Source: Arthrobacter sp. KBS0702
GTDB lineage: Bacteria; Actinomycetota; Actinomycetes; Actinomycetales; Micrococcaceae
Reading direction: 5' to 3'
Length of the DNA stretch: 64,000 nt
Assembly: GCF_005937985.2 (NCBI RefSeq)
Contig: NZ_CP042172.1
Location: 124,001-188,000 of the forward strand
Of this stretch, positions 63,254-64,000 are shown one piece after another. Position 1 is the first letter of the stretch; every line of letters starts with the position of its first letter. The position numbers and the translations under genes were made by a program. The notes beneath the pieces were generated by a model. That model searched no databases. It was given only the letters and a program-made list of their open reading frames with translations, and was not told where the DNA came from.

Positions 63254-64000
63254 ATGAACTACCAAGTCACCGTCCTCGGTCTGGGCGCCATGGGACTGCC
63301 CATGGCCACCCGCCTGGCCTCCCAGCTGACCGTCCACGGCTTCGACATCGCCGAGCCGCGCCTGCGCCTCGCCGAAGACGCCGGGGTCCGGACCTTCGCC
63401 TCCGCCCGTGCGGCAGCGGAGGGGGCCGACGCGCTGCTCCTGGCGGTGCGCAACGGCGAGCAGCTCGACGACGTCCTCTTCGGCGACAACGGGGTCGCCC
63501 CGGTGCTCAAGCCTGGCGCCGTCGTCATCCTCGGCAGCACCGTCGGCACCGACGCCATCCCCGCCACCGTTGCCCGGCTCGCCGAATACGGCGTCTCCCT
63601 CGTTGACGCGCCCCTCTCGGGCGGACCCCAGCGTGCCGGCGAAGGCGATCTGCTGATCGTCGTCGGTGCCGAGCCGCAGGCGCTGGAAGCGGCCCGGCCC
63701 GTTCTGGAACTGCTCGCCTCCACCCTGACCATCGTGGGGGACAAACCCGGTGACGGCCAGGCGCTCAAGACCGTCAACCAGCTGCTCTGCGGGATCCACA
63801 TCGCCGCCGCGGCCGAGGCGATGGCGCTCGCGGACGCCCTCGGCCTGGACCAGGCCAAGACGCTGGCGGCCCTGGAAGCCGGCGCCGCCGGGTCCTTTAT
63901 GCTTTCGAACCGCGGTCCCCGCATCCTTCAGGCCTACGCGGAAAGCGGCGCTGAAGTCCTCAGCCGCCTTGACATCTTCGTCAAGGACATGGGAATCGTC
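63254..64000 (+). CDS. NAD(P)-dependent 3-hydroxyisobutyrate-dehydrogenase-like oxidoreductase (partial)
   Basis: The first 249 codons are visible; the gene runs past the window end. The N-terminal NAD-binding motif is LGLGAMGLPMATRLA (about residues 8-22), followed by the family signatures LVDAPLSGGPQRAGEG and KTVNQLLCGIHIAAAAEAM (with the catalytic Lys). LtnD/DenD-type dehydrogenases of this family oxidise threonate or erythronate and are encoded beside the four-carbon acid kinase, as here. GGAG lies 7 nt before the ATG. Confidence 0.92.
   Translation, partial: MNYQVTVLGLGAMGLPMATRLASQLTVHGFDIAEPRLRLAEDAGVRTFASARAAAEGADALLLAVRNGEQLDDVLFGDNGVAPVLKPGAVVILGSTVGTDAIPATVARLAEYGVSLVDAPLSGGPQRAGEGDLLIVVGAEPQALEAARPVLELLASTLTIVGDKPGDGQALKTVNQLLCGIHIAAAAEAMALADALGLDQAKTLAALEAGAAGSFMLSNRGPRILQAYAESGAEVLSRLDIFVKDMGIV

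Overview
The window is high-GC (about 68-70%) DNA from an actinobacterium of the Micrococcaceae, most like Arthrobacter/Pseudarthrobacter. This rests on the gene neighbourhoods (folB-folK-DUF3180-PH domain proteins-panC, then lysS-lsr2-clpC), the Lsr2 nucleoid protein, a mycobacterial-type ClpC, an Rv2747-type ArgA, PucR and FCD-GntR regulators, GTG/TTG starts, and many leaderless genes in which a TANNNT box sits 6-8 nt before the start codon. It is chromosomal: there is no integrase, transposase, plasmid or phage gene, and no CRISPR array.

Layout. 1-5 kb: end of folate synthesis (folB, folK), a DUF3180 membrane protein, two bacterial PH-domain membrane proteins, a DUF2520 oxidoreductase and panC, tightly overlapped as one operon and closed by a hairpin terminator. 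5-9.3 kb: a DHA2 drug/H+ antiporter, then a minus-strand set of two paralogous alpha/beta hydrolases flanking thymidine kinase. 9.3-14.5 kb: lysS, a tiny membrane protein, lsr2 and clpC. 14.5-20.5 kb: a Rieske lipoprotein, an S9 peptidase, argA and a PTS-dependent dihydroxyacetone kinase (dhaKLM). 20.5-27 kb: mutY, an anchored secreted protein, disA, prfC and a Ser/Thr kinase with a GAF domain. 27-31 kb: a PucR regulator divergent from a ferredoxin reductase/fatty acid desaturase pair. 31-35.3 kb: a copper-handling group (methyltransferase, CopB-type ATPase, frameshifted multicopper oxidase, SHOCT protein). 35.4-39 kb: radA, a secreted protein and a FUSC exporter. 39-45 kb: phosphate uptake, with pstSCAB behind a PHO box and a convergent low-affinity PiT transporter with its DUF47 partner. 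46.2 kb: tRNA-Lys(UUU).

46.4-54.8 kb holds the most unusual block: two large CusA/CzcA-like RND pump proteins separated by a mini adaptor lipoprotein and followed by a secreted protein, in one translationally coupled minus-strand operon divergent from a MarR regulator. RND pumps normally work with an outer-membrane channel, which this monoderm lacks, and one of the two pumps has a degraded proton-relay motif. 54.9-64 kb: a zinc-ribbon-like small protein coupled to a second Ser/Thr kinase, a HemK-like methyltransferase, small stress-type membrane proteins, an aldo/keto reductase, dodecin, an SGNH hydrolase, a CsoR/CstR-type repressor, an FCD-GntR regulator, and a divergent four-carbon acid sugar kinase/dehydrogenase pair that runs off the end.

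How parts connect. CsoR-type palindromes lie upstream of both the CsoR-like gene (60.4 kb) and the CopB ATPase (33.5 kb), suggesting one regulon. The Pst and PiT systems are two phosphate uptake routes. DisA is a c-di-AMP synthase and is tied functionally to RadA, 12 kb away. Assignments come from motif recognition in the translated sequence; no database search was run.
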